Source: Antedon mediterranea
Lineage: Eukaryota; Echinodermata; Crinoidea; Comatulida; Antedonidae
NCBI RefSeq assembly: GCF_964355755.1
Contig: NC_092670.1
Span: forward strand, 34,831,795-34,895,794
Reading direction: 5' to 3'
DNA length: 64,000 nt
Program-made: the position numbers and the translations under genes
Shown here: one piece after another, positions 11,201-26,200 of the stretch
How positions within the stretch are numbered: position 1 is the first letter of the stretch
Layout: each line of letters opens with the position of its first letter
Notes under the pieces: model-generated
Databases searched by the model: none
What the model saw: the letters and a program-made list of their open reading frames with translations, nothing else
What the model was told of the DNA's origin: nothing

Positions 11201-14200
11201 CTGCCTAATTATAAATTCATTAACACAACATTTTTCGGGCATAGCCCGAATTGTAACAAAAGGATAACATCAGTCTGCATATTGCATATCGTTTTACAGT
11301 GGATGTTACGGCCTTAACCTCTGTCTACACTATCAAAGTTTATGTGATAAAAAATGTGATGTGCCCATCATATCACTACCATATTTGAGCATATCACTAC
11401 CATATTTGAGCATATCACTACCATATTTGAGCATATCACTACCATATTTGAGCATATCACTACCATATTTGAGCATATCACTACCATATTTGGGTAAATC
11501 ACACTTGAGTTTGATATTGTAGACAGAGCTTTTGGGGCACTGAGGTACTTTTCTGAATCATTCAATCATGCGTTATTGTATCAAGTAATTAATTTCTCCA
11601 GCGAACTGTTTATTGATTTCTACCCTCTTGTTTTAGGATGCATGTGATTCTGAAGCTTGTAATCAACCCTGTAAGGTGGTAAGATTGGATTGTGGACATC
11701 CATGTGGAGTGCCTTGCCATGGTGACCAGCCATGTCCTAAAACACAATGCAAAACAAAGGTACGTAAATATACAAAATATCAATAAAATTGCTTTAAAAG
11801 CAGAATACATATTTTTTGAAATTCAGAACTATGTACATAGTTATATCATACAGTAGTTATTTCTTATATAGCGCATTATAAGCTGGCCTTCAATACTGTA
11901 TATACAGAGTTCATGTAGTGATCCGTATCCAAACTTGCTTTCTAATGATTTTCTATGTCGGCATGCAGTGGATGACGTGTCTTCCCGTATAGACTGAAGA
12001 CATAGGCATGCTGTTAAAGAGTTAAAATTAAGCAATTCCAAGCTTATTTTCTCTTTAAAATTGTTGATTTAATATAGTGCAAATTACCTGTTTATTTCTT
12101 GGTTCATAGTTAACAATATCCTGTGCATGTGGAAACCGCACTGATCAAGCTATGTGTTTGCATGGGGGTGATGACACACAGATGGCACAGCTTTATCAAA
12201 AGTAAGTTATTTGAACTTTAATTACACCCTACTATATTACTGGATTACTAGTAGTAATCAGTACCTAAGGTAGTTGAAGGTAGGAGGGTATACCATGGAT
12301 ATGGTTATGGGTAATGGGCTAAGTTGATATTTTAACATCTTCTGGAGTAAAATGTTGCATACATATCTGGTGTAATTTGTCATATGGCATAGATCCTATG
12401 AAAACAAAATATAGCATTTCATCTATAACGATCTCACTATATAATGCATTGACTTAGCAACAGCCATAGCAACAGTAAACAATAGACGGCCAAGTGCCTG
12501 CAATACGATCACTGTTACTTTTGTCACTATACCAGTGGTAGGGCCTAGTCAAACAAATGACCAAAAACATAGAAAAACTGACAGGATCGTATGATCGATA
12601 TAAGCATTCAGCTCTCAAATAAATCATAGACATTGATTGGCTTAAGGTTTGAAAAAATCACGACAAAAAATAGTAAAAACTATCATTTAATTACTGTATT
12701 CGCAGACGAAAATATCGAACAAACCGCTCAAGCGTGAATATACACGATTATGAACTACTGTATACTAGTCACAACTAGCTTTTAAAAGAATCCATTGAAT
12801 ATATCCATATATCCATACAGAAAGTATATATTCTAAAGGCTATCTTGTGTAGTGCGGGGTGTGTTATTGGTGGTTGTTATGGTTAAGATTCATTTTACTT
12901 CATAACAAGCCATTGATCATGGTTCACTGCATTGCGTCCAAAAGGTAAAAGCTTCTCCTTAAGATGTGGACCAGGTCTGTGTCGAGTCATGGCCGGCCTA
13001 ACTTTTTAGAGCATTCAAACAATGGATTGCAGGCCAAAATCAAAACTGTAAAATGAGGTTTTCGATATCAGATTCAACTGTTGTGTTTAAGGTATTAAAA
13101 GTGGTGGATACAATGTAATTATAAATTCTATCTTACAGGCTAACAACTTCAAACTTGGCTAGCAAGATCCATGAGCTAAAGTCCGGTGAGTCTATGGATA
13201 TTAGCAGTCTGATGGCCATTACTGATGGGCGCAAGACAAGACAGTAAGTACCGTTTTCAACTTGATAAATATTTATCTATAAGTGCAGGGTTGTTTCTAT
13301 TGCACTCCCTAAGCCACTACAAAACTGTAAATTTCTCTACTTCATCTAATGATAAGGTCCCAAACTTAAATAGCACCCTCATATTTTGAAGATGATCATA
13401 TTTTGTTCTCTCTAGTATTATATTGTAATCAGTGATTACTATAGTGATCGGACGGATTTATTTAAATTAGTGCTTCTTTTTGCTTCTTTGGAAACTGTCT
13501 TTTTTCTACGATTTTTGACAAAACTTGACTTGTGTGTAATTTTTTATAAAACAATAAAAATAATTCAAATATTTTTATTTTTATACATAATATCTTCATC
13601 AATATCCAGAGGGAAAACCATATTCCATAAGAATTTCTTATAGAAAAAATAGTTTTTATCATTGAATTGACAAAAAAAACAAAAAAAAAGTACCACTATG
13701 ATTAAATTGATTGCTTATGGCTATAGTAATCAAATAGTACTGAAACAAAGAAATATTATGTGTTTGCCATGAGAGTTTCCCCTGTGGGTATACCCTTATT
13801 AAAATGTGTTGGTCTATTTATTATAGCTATAAATAGCATCTTGTTATAAATAAAAAACACATTCAATGCCTCATGTGTCCAATTATTTGTATGTAATAAA
13901 CATGTTATGTTCTTGTGTTTATGACAAAAAAAAATTTAAATGAATTATTTGACCTCCATTTTAAACGGTTCTAGATCATTATAAATAATATAAAACAAAT
14001 GGTTTTTTTTTTTATTCATTTCTAAAAAAACTCCCAAATTTAACAATATGTTTTTAGTAATGAAATCTATTTATATCCTTTTATCCTAAAAACTTTTTTT
14101 TGTGAAAACACTTTTAAAGGAAGAATACCACAATAAACGTTGGTTGCAATACAGAATTTATTATTATGACAATAATTTATTTGTAGGATAAAGCCATCAT

Positions 14201-17200
14201 TTGTAATTTATGTTTAAACAATCGCAACAAATTAAAATTGTTTCACATATTTTTAAGTTGTATACAAATTTTTGTTTGAAACCTGCAAAAAGTAATAAGT
14301 TAATTTACACTACTCTGAAAAACATGGGCTTCGCTTGCAATTTTCAATTCGCTAGTTGCATCAACAGTTTTTCTTTGATTGGACAGCATCTTTTTTACCA
14401 GAGACACCATGTGGAATCTCTATCTATTCTATGCAGAAACCGCATGACCGCTCTGCGTTGGGTGTTCTAAATGGTCATGAAATAACATAGATTCTATATT
14501 TTTATTACCATTACTGCTCGTCTGTGTAAATTGGTCTTTACAGTAGAATTTATCACACTTGTCTAGTATACATTCCATAAATTAATTAATTTATTCCAAA
14601 AACTGACAAAATATTTTACCAAAAAAAAAGATAAATCAAAAGGCTTAACATTACCATAAAAAGTTAAATCTTGTTACATTTAATGACCACCTATTGTTTG
14701 ATATTTTGAACAATTAAAAACCATATATTTAGCACATTTGTTAAGTGTACATTTCATAAATTAATTAAATTTATCCCAGAAACAGACGGAATATTTCACC
14801 GCAAAAGAGGTAAATCAAAAGGCTTTAATATTTAATACCATAAAAAGTTTAATCTTGTTATATTTAATGATCACCTATATTGTGTGATATTTTTTAATAA
14901 TTAAAAAAAATATATATATCAAACATTTTACTGTCGTTAAAATGAATTTGTAACATATTTTTTAGTAGAAAATTATTTATATTTTTATAATTCTTCTTTT
15001 ACGACCTAATAACTCGTAGATAAGAAAATTTGTTTTTGTTGTAAGGGCGTGGGAACTCATTCATATTTGCTCGGTGTGTAACATCATGTCATTTTTTATG
15101 GACAATTACCTTTGTTTAACATTCATATATCTTATGGTTTAATAGGTTAACACCATCTTACTTTGTTAACAGTCATTTTATTTCTTCACCCCCCATTGTT
15201 AAGATTTTGTTTTTGAGGTCACATTATTTTTGTGTACCTGGCAATAAAATAATTAAATGGTCTTTGTCTGCTTCCTTTTGTTTGTAAAGTATTTTGATGT
15301 TTGTATTCGGGAAGTTAAAAAAAAATTAATGGTAGAAATCAATCAATCATTTCAGCCTAAAGCTACTTTCACATCCCGCGCCCCTAGAAAAATATCGTGA
15401 GCGTTGAGCATGCTTTCACATCGAGCACGAATTTGTTTATCAGTTGTCAAGCGAGGTCATTCATGCTCACTGCTGATTGGACAAAAGAAAAAAATCGTAT
15501 GATTTCAGAAAACAAATGGCTTCTTGATCCATCGCTAAGAATTCAGAGCCCGAGTCATTTAAACGAATTCAAATCTGGAGTGAATGATCCTATGCTCGGT
15601 ATTTTTCTCAGGACACCGGACCAAATCCGAGTGCGATGTTAAAGAAGCTTAAGTTATGCATAGTTATAGTAGATTTATGCTTAATGTATTTATACAATCT
15701 TGCAACAAAATATCTCAATATTTTAGGCTTAAGCAACTTTATGTTCTTCTTTCATATTTAATTACAGTAAATTAATATTGCAAACAAATTTTAATTTTAA
15801 CTGGGTCAGTAAAATACATTTTTACTGACCCAAATTCAATTTTGCTTGCCATCAAAAAAACAAAATTTTTGTGACAAGCTACAGCAGTTACTAGGTTTGT
15901 TGTGGGTTATCTGACCATTGATTACCAACTCATTTACTGGATCAAACTCAGAATTAGATAGTGTCCTTTTGGCCCTAAAAAATATTAAATCACTCCTTTT
16001 GAATAAATCTAATCTAATCTTTTATTAATTGCACTTGCAAGCTGAAAATTATTCATGATTGTTGTCTTTGTTTTGTTATGCTTTATATTTGCTTTTCTTT
16101 TTGAAAGGTTCGCACGCTACAAGAAATAATTTTCTTTTTGTGTAGACTTCCTGTACAACACATCAGACAGTAATATCTACCATTTACTAAAGATATATTG
16201 TCCCCCTGAAAAAATAATGTTTTAAAATCTTTTCCGGCTGCAGTTAGCATATTATTTACTTTAATGATGTATTGGGCCCAGAAAAAAAAATGTTTTACAA
16301 TTTTTTTGTTGAATATGCCATTTTAATGTCACATAAACTATTCACTTTGACCAAAAAATGGATTGAAACAAAATTATTTATTTACTTAAAAAAACTGTAA
16401 TTTAAAGGAAAAAATCATCAAATCAAAAATCGGTTTTTGGTTGAATATAACTGTTTTATAATATAAGTGAAAAGTTATTTTTTAGGTTTGTTTAGGAGTG
16501 TGATTTTATTAATCTTTTTCATCTTTGAATATTCCACAATTTATCGTATTATATTTGAATCATATTAAATGTTTGAAATTGCTAAATTGTGTGTGCACTA
16601 CAGTAGTTGTAAACTTTACAATACTTTATTGTTTGATTCTAATTATTCTTTGTTGCAATTGTTTTGATAGGAAGTACTAAAAGGAAATCAAAAATAATAA
16701 AAGAGATGTTTTTAAGGAAGTTAGGAAAATAAAAATTTACTTAATATTATTATTTATTAGGTCAGTATATGAAATCATACGATTTTTGTCTATAATAGTT
16801 GACCTTGGCAATGTTTGCATACAGAAACAATTTGAAATATAAATAATTTGATATTTAGCCGACATTGTACTGTAAAACTTTACCAAGAATTATTGTTTGA
16901 ATAGTTTGGTTATTCCATAAATAATTAAGCAGTTTTAATCTACAAATTTTGTTTCCCTTTGATATTAAAGTAATGATCACTACAAAATCTCATAAACAGG
17001 CTAATCTTTTTTCCATCAGGGTCACCAATTGCATTCATCAATTATTAATAACTATTTATGGTAATAGCACATATTCCCTCAAAGGTTATAATAATGGTTA
17101 TGTCATACATTAAGGCCCTGTTCACACTAATGTAGTCACAGTGTTTTAACAGCATACAATGCTATGTCTATAATAAAGTCAGCGTTTTAGTGCATGTATA

Positions 17201-20200
17201 ATGTGTCTTAGAATTCTGAACCATATTACAATAGCGGAAAACACTTTATAGCTAACTTTTTAAAAATTATTATTCCCTACAAACTTCTTTGATTTTTTTT
17301 TATAAATTGAGTTTTGAAGTCATAGCTTCAGAATCAATTCTCTTTCCATATTCCTTTTAGCTTTTAGAGTTAATGTCTTGTATTAATAATTATTTTATCC
17401 ATAGAATAAATCATAATAAGTATTTAGTTTTTAATCCAGATTTAGATATTTATAGCAACAATTTACCTATGTTTCATAGGTTACTATGTACAGTAGTTAT
17501 TGAAAGGTTCGTTCTGTGTTCCCCCCTATAAATAGTGAACCTACTGTTTACGCTTGCTATTGGCTAGGAAAAGAAATTTAAATAAAAATTGTAATAGATT
17601 TTTAAACATACAGTAGTCTATGGCAAACGTATATTTTTATTTTTTTCACTGGCACTAATTTTATTCCGCAGCTAGAACTTGCCTAGAATAATTTTTTACA
17701 AATTAGGTCCATAGTGTGAATTATATAGATAAAGTATAAACAAATACTGTACCATATGACCGTATAGTCCCAACTGGGTAAATATAAAGAGGGGTGGGAT
17801 TATATTCAGGTTGCAAGTCTGTCTCAAAATATAGTTTAATTAGAGAGAGGGATTAAAATTGAGCATGGGATTATACTAGTCATATCAAGGCAATCTAACA
17901 ACAGGACACTGAGCTTGCCTTGCCAATATAGGATCTATTTGATCTTATGTCTGGCTACAATAAATACAAACAGTTGCACAGTGTCTGTTAAGGGGTGTGC
18001 AACTAACCATGTCGCAGCCACAGATAAAACCTTTGATCTCTGGAGCTCAACATCCTGTTGTTAGATTGATTGCCTTAGTCATATACAGTACGGTTATGTC
18101 CCAAATATAATGAAGTGACCATTTTAACGGTGCTTATGTTAATCATTCACAGTATTCTAAACCTTCATATGATACAGTTAATAGGTACCAAAAACTAATT
18201 TAAAATCAAAGTTTATGAGCTTTGGTTTGTTTGCCAACATATGTACTTCTCTCAAGTATGACTTCTTGTTCGTAATTATACCATCAAATTAGATTTTTTA
18301 TTAGGAAACGTGGAGGTTATTAGTTTGAATTTTGATTTCTTTTGCAGATTGGAATGTAATGAAGAATGTGCCCTGATTGAGAGAAATAAGTAAGTGTTAC
18401 CGCATGCATTAGTTTTTCTAATAAATTTGACACGTGTTAAGATGATGCGAAAATCAGTAAAAATGTTTCAATTATTTCAAATATAATCAGCACAAAACGG
18501 AAATTGAAAATGTAAGTAATACTTAAGATGAAAGTTGTACCGAAAATATTTTAAAAGGTCAGTAGAAAAAATTAAAAGAAAATGGTAATGACTACGTTTT
18601 TATATACTGTACTAACAACACTAGGCCCCCCCCCCCCAAAAAAAAACCCTTTATATTATTATATAGTATACAAATAATGAATGTTTTGTTTCGTGTAATG
18701 GTACAAATAATGGCATGAGGTGAATGATGAAAGGTTATATCAACTCGGCGTTGCCTCGTTGATATAACCTTTCATCATACAACAAATGCCATTATTTGTA
18801 CCATTACACGAAACAAAACATTCATTATTTGTTTTATATAACATCTAAATAAATTCCTGTCATTTGAATCAAATAAGGTAGCCCTAGCCAAGGCCTACAT
18901 TTCATTCACATTGATTAAAAACAGTAACATTTGGTTTTTAATAATTTTATATTAAATGTTATATTTATATGGATTTTATAAACACACCCGGCTAATTTTG
19001 TGTTAATTATGTCAACAAACGACCAAACAATCCTAGGCCTAGCAAGGCTAAAACGTCTAGGCTAGGCCTACGTACGCAAAAATGTTTCAAAAAGTATTAT
19101 TAAATGATCATTTGATAGTGCATACTATTGCTCGCCATGTGACCCACAATTGTCCAATCAAATGACAGGAATTTATTTAGGTGTTATATAATTATATATA
19201 TTATGACATAAGACATACTATTTTAGATTACTGGTCTGACTGGTAAGAGCTGTCATAGCTTAGTGGTTGACATGCTTGTCGTCTTCTTCAATCTTGATCT
19301 AGTGTCAGGGTTGTAACTCACGACTCCACTCCCTGAACCTTATAAGCATGATATTATATAATGTATAAAATAGTTTATCCATCCTGTAATTAGCGAGTTA
19401 TTCACTGTTGGATGCATATAAAATAAAAAATGTAAAAAATAATTGCCAACTTCACTCAAAGAATGAGGAAATATTGTTTGAAGGTTTGCATGGCGGTACA
19501 CCACATATATTAGTTCTGAAAAGAACTGTTGAGTTTCTTGACGTTTCGTTCAATGTGCTTTGATTGTCCTCAGGAGTAAGGACGATCTGAGGACGATCAA
19601 AGCATATTGATCGAAATTTCGAGAAACTCAATAGTTCTTTTTTTAGAACTAATATATGTGGTGTATCGCAAACTTTATATCAACATCTTTAATTGAATCT
19701 GGATTAGTCATGTTTCTAATGTTTTTTACTTCATTTTCAGACGTTTTGCACTAGCTCTTCAAATAAAGAATCCTGATTTTTCATCCAAGATCGGTCCTCC
19801 AAATTATACCGAGTTTCTCAAAGAACAAGCAAAGTAAGTGTCAAATTATTTTTCATACCCAAAAAATAATAAAAAATACCGTCATTTAACAGGAAAATTC
19901 ATTGTTTCAAAAATAGTTAAATTTAAAGAAGTAGCATCTACAGAATTTAGAAACCAATGAATAAATTATTCCCAAAAAAATTACATAATTTAAACACTAT
20001 TTCTACTGACTCACAAAAGTTGTGCTCATGAAACAAACTCATTTCCAGATAGTCTGAACTGGCCCTTAAGAAGCAGTACTTCCTGTGTCTGCCTCACATT
20101 CACCTTTGACAGTCAGAATGGGTATGTCTTTATGGGAAAACAATGTTATTTTGAGACATAGAATAGCAGGATGGGTCTGTTTACTTTACATTGATATTAA

Positions 20201-23200
20201 CTGTCTGCATATCTATAATTTAGTGCGGTTTATTTAACTTTTACACTGTACTGTTCCATCAAGCATGTCTTCCTTTGTGTGTCTTGTATTAAATGTACAT
20301 TCTAACATAATAACTCAACAACACCTATAATGTAATCACCTACAGAACTTATTAATCATCTAGATAAGGATATGTTATTACATTTTTACTCATCACATAG
20401 CAATTTAAATGCAGTCACCACTCCTATCCATGTAAGTGGTCGGGTTTTATTTTCCAGATAAAGAAGTTCATGTGGTTTTCTAGATATGAGTATTTTATTA
20501 GGCTTTTTTTCTGGAAAAAATTATTTTTAATTGTTCAAAATTATTACATTTTTACTCATCACATAGGGCCTGTTTCTGCTGCAACTGCTCAAAATACGGT
20601 ATAAAAATACGGTATAAAATACGGTATTTTTTATACCGTATTTTTTAGTACCCCGTTTCTGCTAACAATACTTCTTGGGTGGTCGTGTTAAATTTCATCT
20701 TTTTTACCCAAATTGCCATTCATTTATTTGATCGATAATTAAAAGTCGCAATAAAGGAAGTTTTACGTCTCACTTTCAACAGCCTAGCCCTAGTGATAGA
20801 GATGTTGTGAGAGCACAGAAAACATCGTAATGGGGACAATTAATTCGTTCCCTCCCCGAGTTATTGTATTTTGCAATGTTGTACTGCTTTCGCAGGCTCT
20901 TCAGCTTTGAGTTTACTTGCTTTGGAGACAAGTTTATTCCATACTCCTGCTTTATTTTTTTAGAAATGTCTTTATAAATGTGGTTGTCCCTTTTATTACC
21001 TTTTAGTTGGTCAGACATTTTACCTTCCCCACACACATTTATTTAGTAAAACTGTGACGTCTTCGCTCCACATTTTCGCCGAATATATCTATACATGTGT
21101 GTAAAGCAGCTAACAGCGACAGAAAATAAAAACACGAATGGTGACCTTTTGTCATGTAAAAAAAAAATACGGTATTTTTTATTGGCAGCAGAAACGGGTA
21201 CAAAAAATACGGTATAAATTTGTAAATACCGTATTTTATCCACAAATTTTGTGGGGAAAATACGGTATACAAAATACGGTATATTTTTTATGAGCGCAGT
21301 TTCTGCTGCCAAAAATATACCGTATATATACGGTATTCAAAAAATACCGTATAATATACGGTATTTAGTTGGCAGCAGAAACAGGGCCATAGAAATTAAA
21401 ATGCAGTCACCACTCCTAGGCTTGTAAAGTGGTTAGGTTTTACTTTCCAGATAAAGAAGTCCATGTGGTTTTCTAGATATGATATTTTTTGTGTTCTGAA
21501 AGAAATTCTTTATATTGTTGAAAATTCATTTTTCTGTAAACCACAGAAAACTCCTATATTTTTAGCTCCCGCCTATTCCCCCCAGTCCCATCCCGTCGTA
21601 ATATCTACCATTGGTTGATTCCATTGGACCATTCATGCATCTGATTTTGTATGTAAAACCAAACAGTAAGATACCTGCGGAAAATCTATTATTCTTGTGT
21701 ATGAGAATTTACAGAAGCCTATACCAAGTCGTCAACTAGATTTTGTTTCCTATTGTTTTGTTACCGAAAAAACTGTGGGATGTCGGAAAGGAGTTTTTCT
21801 ATGACGACGTATCAGACTTGGTTTTGTCTATGATAACATGTTAATAATATTATTTTAACATTCAAGTTTCCTTTCTTGGTCGCTAGTAAGTGAATGGCAT
21901 TACAGTCTATCAAACAACTTATTGGTTGTTTGATAAGGATCTTTTTCCGCACCTCTTCCAACAATTGTTTATATAAGAGCTTTTAATTGTTCTACCCTTG
22001 TAATAAAGGTGACCTAGATAAATAAGTACATTTAACAAGTTCCATAACCACGTTGTACATTGCAATGATTCTTAATATAAATTTTATAAGCAAACAGTTT
22101 ATAAAAGAGAGAGTGACTTTATAGAGGGTTCAACATTACATTTATACTTCAGTCATGTCCCATAGTGAATCATTTTCTGATCTGTGATTACATTGAAGTT
22201 CACTATCTAGTTTAAAATTATATATATATATCTTTGGTTTTAACCCTTTCACTGCGGCGCATTATTCCCACCTCTGTGCGTAATATATATTTAAGAAAAA
22301 CATATGATATTTTAATAAATTGCAAAAAAAATACTAATTGAGATAATTGTGTAATTATTTTTGTGGTGTGTGATGGGCAAAGGGTTAGTTTACAGTTAGG
22401 TATAAAAAAAAAAGTAATTTGCATATTGATGACGTCATGTGACGTCATTACAGGTATTTTGGATTTCGATTTTTTTATCTATTAAATGATAAAAACTATA
22501 TTTTCTATAAGAAATTCTTATGGAATACGTTTTTCCAACTGGATATTGATGAAGATACGTATAACAAATAAAAATATATAAAAAAAATTAAATTATTTTT
22601 ATTGTTTTATAAAAATTATGCACAAATCAAAGTTTTGGGGCAAAATCGAGAAAATAATGACAGTTTCCAATAATTCACTATAGTACAAAAACTAACTATT
22701 GTTTCAGAATTTTTTTTTTGTGTGTGTTGTGATAAACACGATGTTGCCCTATTGGGGCTGGTAAATTTGTGTTACTTTCAAAATGGCCGCCATTACTTTC
22801 CAAGATAGAAATACTATTATATATACTATACTATATATAATTAACTATAGAGGGCGCATTTTTTTCAAGACGATAATACAACTATAAAGGGCCGTTTTTT
22901 TTTGCTGGGAAATTTTTTTAATGACTTGCAAAATTATTCAAGTTCATCGAAAGAATATAGAGGGTGCCATATATTATAGGCAAATACGATTAAATAATTA
23001 TTTTGCCCATACCTGGTATTACCGGGTATACGTATTTCAACGATGTTTGTTTATACCCGGTAGTACCGGGTATACGCAGTGAAAGGGTTAAATAGTATAG
23101 CTTTATATTGAGTTTTTGTTTTGTTTTGCTGTTAATGTTATTTATTTCTTGCGATAAATTGTCCACTGGCAAACATTTTGCCATTCATTCCATAAATTAC

Positions 23201-26200
23201 CACACATGCTGGTAGACATACATTTGCTGACCGTTCATTTGCTGACCGTTCATTTGCTGACCGGTCATTCTCTTGCACAGATCCATCCTTATGGAATGCT
23301 CGTCCACAATCGATCAAGAATGCCAATTCTATTGACATCTTCAAACAGTTGCTGAAAACCCATCTCTTTCGCATAGTGTATGGAATAATGTAATTTCTAC
23401 CTAGTTCTGGCCTTGTGGTCGTAGCGATTTAAAGAAAATTTCGTTAGTTAGTCGCTATACAAAATACAATTATTGAGAGATTGAGCTGATAGTAAATGAA
23501 TGAAACTTTTTATTGTTTTTCAGAAATCAGCCCCAGTTTGTAAGTTCAGTTGAAGAAGCAATCAAAGATGTGGTTCATTCAGCCCAACAGGTAAAGGCTT
23601 TTAATGAATATTTAATTCACTTTATGAATATTTAATTCACTTTATGAATATTTAATTCACTTCATGAATATTTAATTCACTTCATGAATATTTAATTCAC
23701 TTCATGAATATTTAATTCACTTCATGAATATTTAATTCACTTCATGAATATTTAATTCACTTCATGAATATTTAATTCACTTCATGAATATTTAATTCAA
23801 TTCAAAATTCAATTCAATTCAACTTTATTTCAGACAAATTTAATTCACCTTATGAATATTATATTATCGCCAATGAGCTTTAAGTTTAATTAAGTTTGGT
23901 TGAAGAAGCGTTTTCATCTTTATAATAATACATTTTAATCAAAGAAAATAATTATAGAGATTAAAGCAAAACCTTGTTTCACATGGATATATTTAATTAA
24001 TTTAAATTCATGAATATTATAATGAGATGGTAATTATAAAGTTCAAATTTTTTATGTGTCAATATTATATACTTGATAATATCCTTGAGTAATAGATATT
24101 AACTTTGTTTAAATTGGAAGTTTAGATTATACTATCGATAATAAATTGCATTTTTTAATTTAGCCTTTCATTTCATTTAAAAAATTTCCATTTCATTTCA
24201 TATGAAAATACAATACAACCAATAATTAAACCTCAAAAACCAAACACAGACAGGATTCTCAAAAAGTGAATTCAATCACTATCTAGTAGGTGCCTAATTG
24301 CACTTTTCATAGGCCTATCTGTCAAAAGTGCAGCCCCAGACACTGTTCAGACAATAAACAAAAAAAGTACAACAGTAATGAACAAGATGTACAGTAATTA
24401 AATGATATTTCAATTTAAAAACTACCTGCCATTGATGGCTAGTGCTTTAAAGGGTTTCAAATTTATATTGAAATGACATTGATAATAACAACCTTATAGC
24501 TGTCTTTAATGTTGTAAGATAGGAGTTGACCGTCATTTTGTGAATATTAAGAAAAAAATAAACAAATCAATTTTACATAGGAATTAGTTTTTCTTATTAC
24601 AAATATTTACCACCTTGTTTAGCGATTGTAAATCATGATCTATCTTATATTACATTATGAAAAATTTAAATGTTGTTGCAACCCTTTAGTATTGTAGTAG
24701 AGCCTTTTCCTCTATTATGCACAATGACCCATTCACAACCCCTGACCTACTTTCACATGGAAGATGAATTGATTCAAGTTAGTAAAAGAGAAAATGCTAT
24801 TTTGTAATGTAAACATTTAAAAAAATTCAACATACGAATTATCTTTTTGTTGATAACGATGACAGATTTTCAATCTTTGTAATCAAGACTTAAACCATAC
24901 TTTGGTTGGTGCTTTTAAAAAAAGCACATTATCTTAATATTTTCATCAATTTAAGAGGAAAAACAGGCTTGGTTGTTCCTACAACATCAATCAATGTTTG
25001 CAACTAACACTTTAGTAAATTTAACACCTAGACAGATGAGAGGACTGTGGAGAAGTGTGAGTGGATATTACTGTAAATGGAGATAACTAACTGAAATATC
25101 ATGCATGTTTTTTTAATCTGTCTAAATAATGTTGTACCAGGTCTTAAGGGACCATGTCAAGATTATTCTACTGCAGTACTTACGTTCTGTTTTCTCTGTA
25201 ACCTGTTATTTTTTTTTTTTCAAGATACACACTGTACTTGTGTAGTCCTCAAAAACTTCTACATTAAAAAATACATACATTATTGCACAAAAAAAATACT
25301 GTTACTGTACTGCAGTAGACTATTACAGTAATCCCTTAATACAATTATGTTGTTGTTTTTTTTTAATGCCTGAATAAATGATATTGAGTAATTAAACATT
25401 AAATGTCTTCTTAATTCATGCAAAAGATGTAACCAGTGGTTTGTACTGTAATACTTGTCTTTCTTTTTAATTACAAACAGTATAAAGCAACCCATTGGGT
25501 AAAACTTACTAAGTTGTTTAATAAAGAATATTTGCTTGTATTTTCAGTCGAAACAGCCAAAACGTAGTTACTCATTTCAACCAATGAACCGTGACAAGCG
25601 ACGCGTTGTCCATGAACTTGCAGAATTCTATGGTTGTCAAGGTCAGAGCTATGACAAGGATCCGCAACGAAGCGTTGTTGTCACTGCTTCGAAGTAAGTG
25701 TTGTAAAATCAAACATCTGTAAACTGTTATTCGAAAAGATCATGTTGTATTTCTGTGTTGATACTTGCTTATGAATTTAAATTCTGAGTGTTCATTGGTC
25801 AAAAGATATACTGTAACCTTTATTGTCTTGATAATGTTTGAATTGAAAAAATAATTTGAAAAAAAAAAATATACTGTATGAATATTTCAAACAAAAGGAA
25901 ATTGTAAACTATGTAATTTTGAATTTTCTTTCTTAGGGACACATGCTTCCTTCCCTCTGTCAGCTTGATGGATGTTGTTCAACGAGGTGCACGCAAGAAA
26001 CCCCCACCACTGGCACCAACTCTCACCCATACAGATGTTGTTCAAAGCAAGTATGTTCAATTTTTTTTTTATCAATAACTATATTTACTAACAATGTCAT
26101 TGTTAATAACTTTTTTTGGTTGAGGGATTTATCATCAAAATTGTTTTATATGTGCCTAATTTTGTTAAAACATCAAGTTGAGAAAGAAGAGAAATTTTAA

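Larger units (their letters stand above)
20375..21540. repeat. Local ~165-bp tandem duplication split by a transposon, NFX1 intron 13
   Basis: Copy 1 (about 20375-20540) contains TTTTTACTCATCACATAGCA, AATGCAGTCACCACTCCT and TTTCCAGATAAAGAAGTTCA. Copy 2 repeats the same order, but is interrupted after CATCACATA at 20565 and resumes at 21389 with ATAGAAATTAAAATGCAG. The transposon at 20566-21388 fills the break. Confidence 0.85.

Noticed and set aside
11368..11565. CRISPR-like evenly spaced repeats
   Set aside because: Units are contiguous 21-mers without unique spacers, lie inside a MITE in an animal intron, and are a minisatellite.
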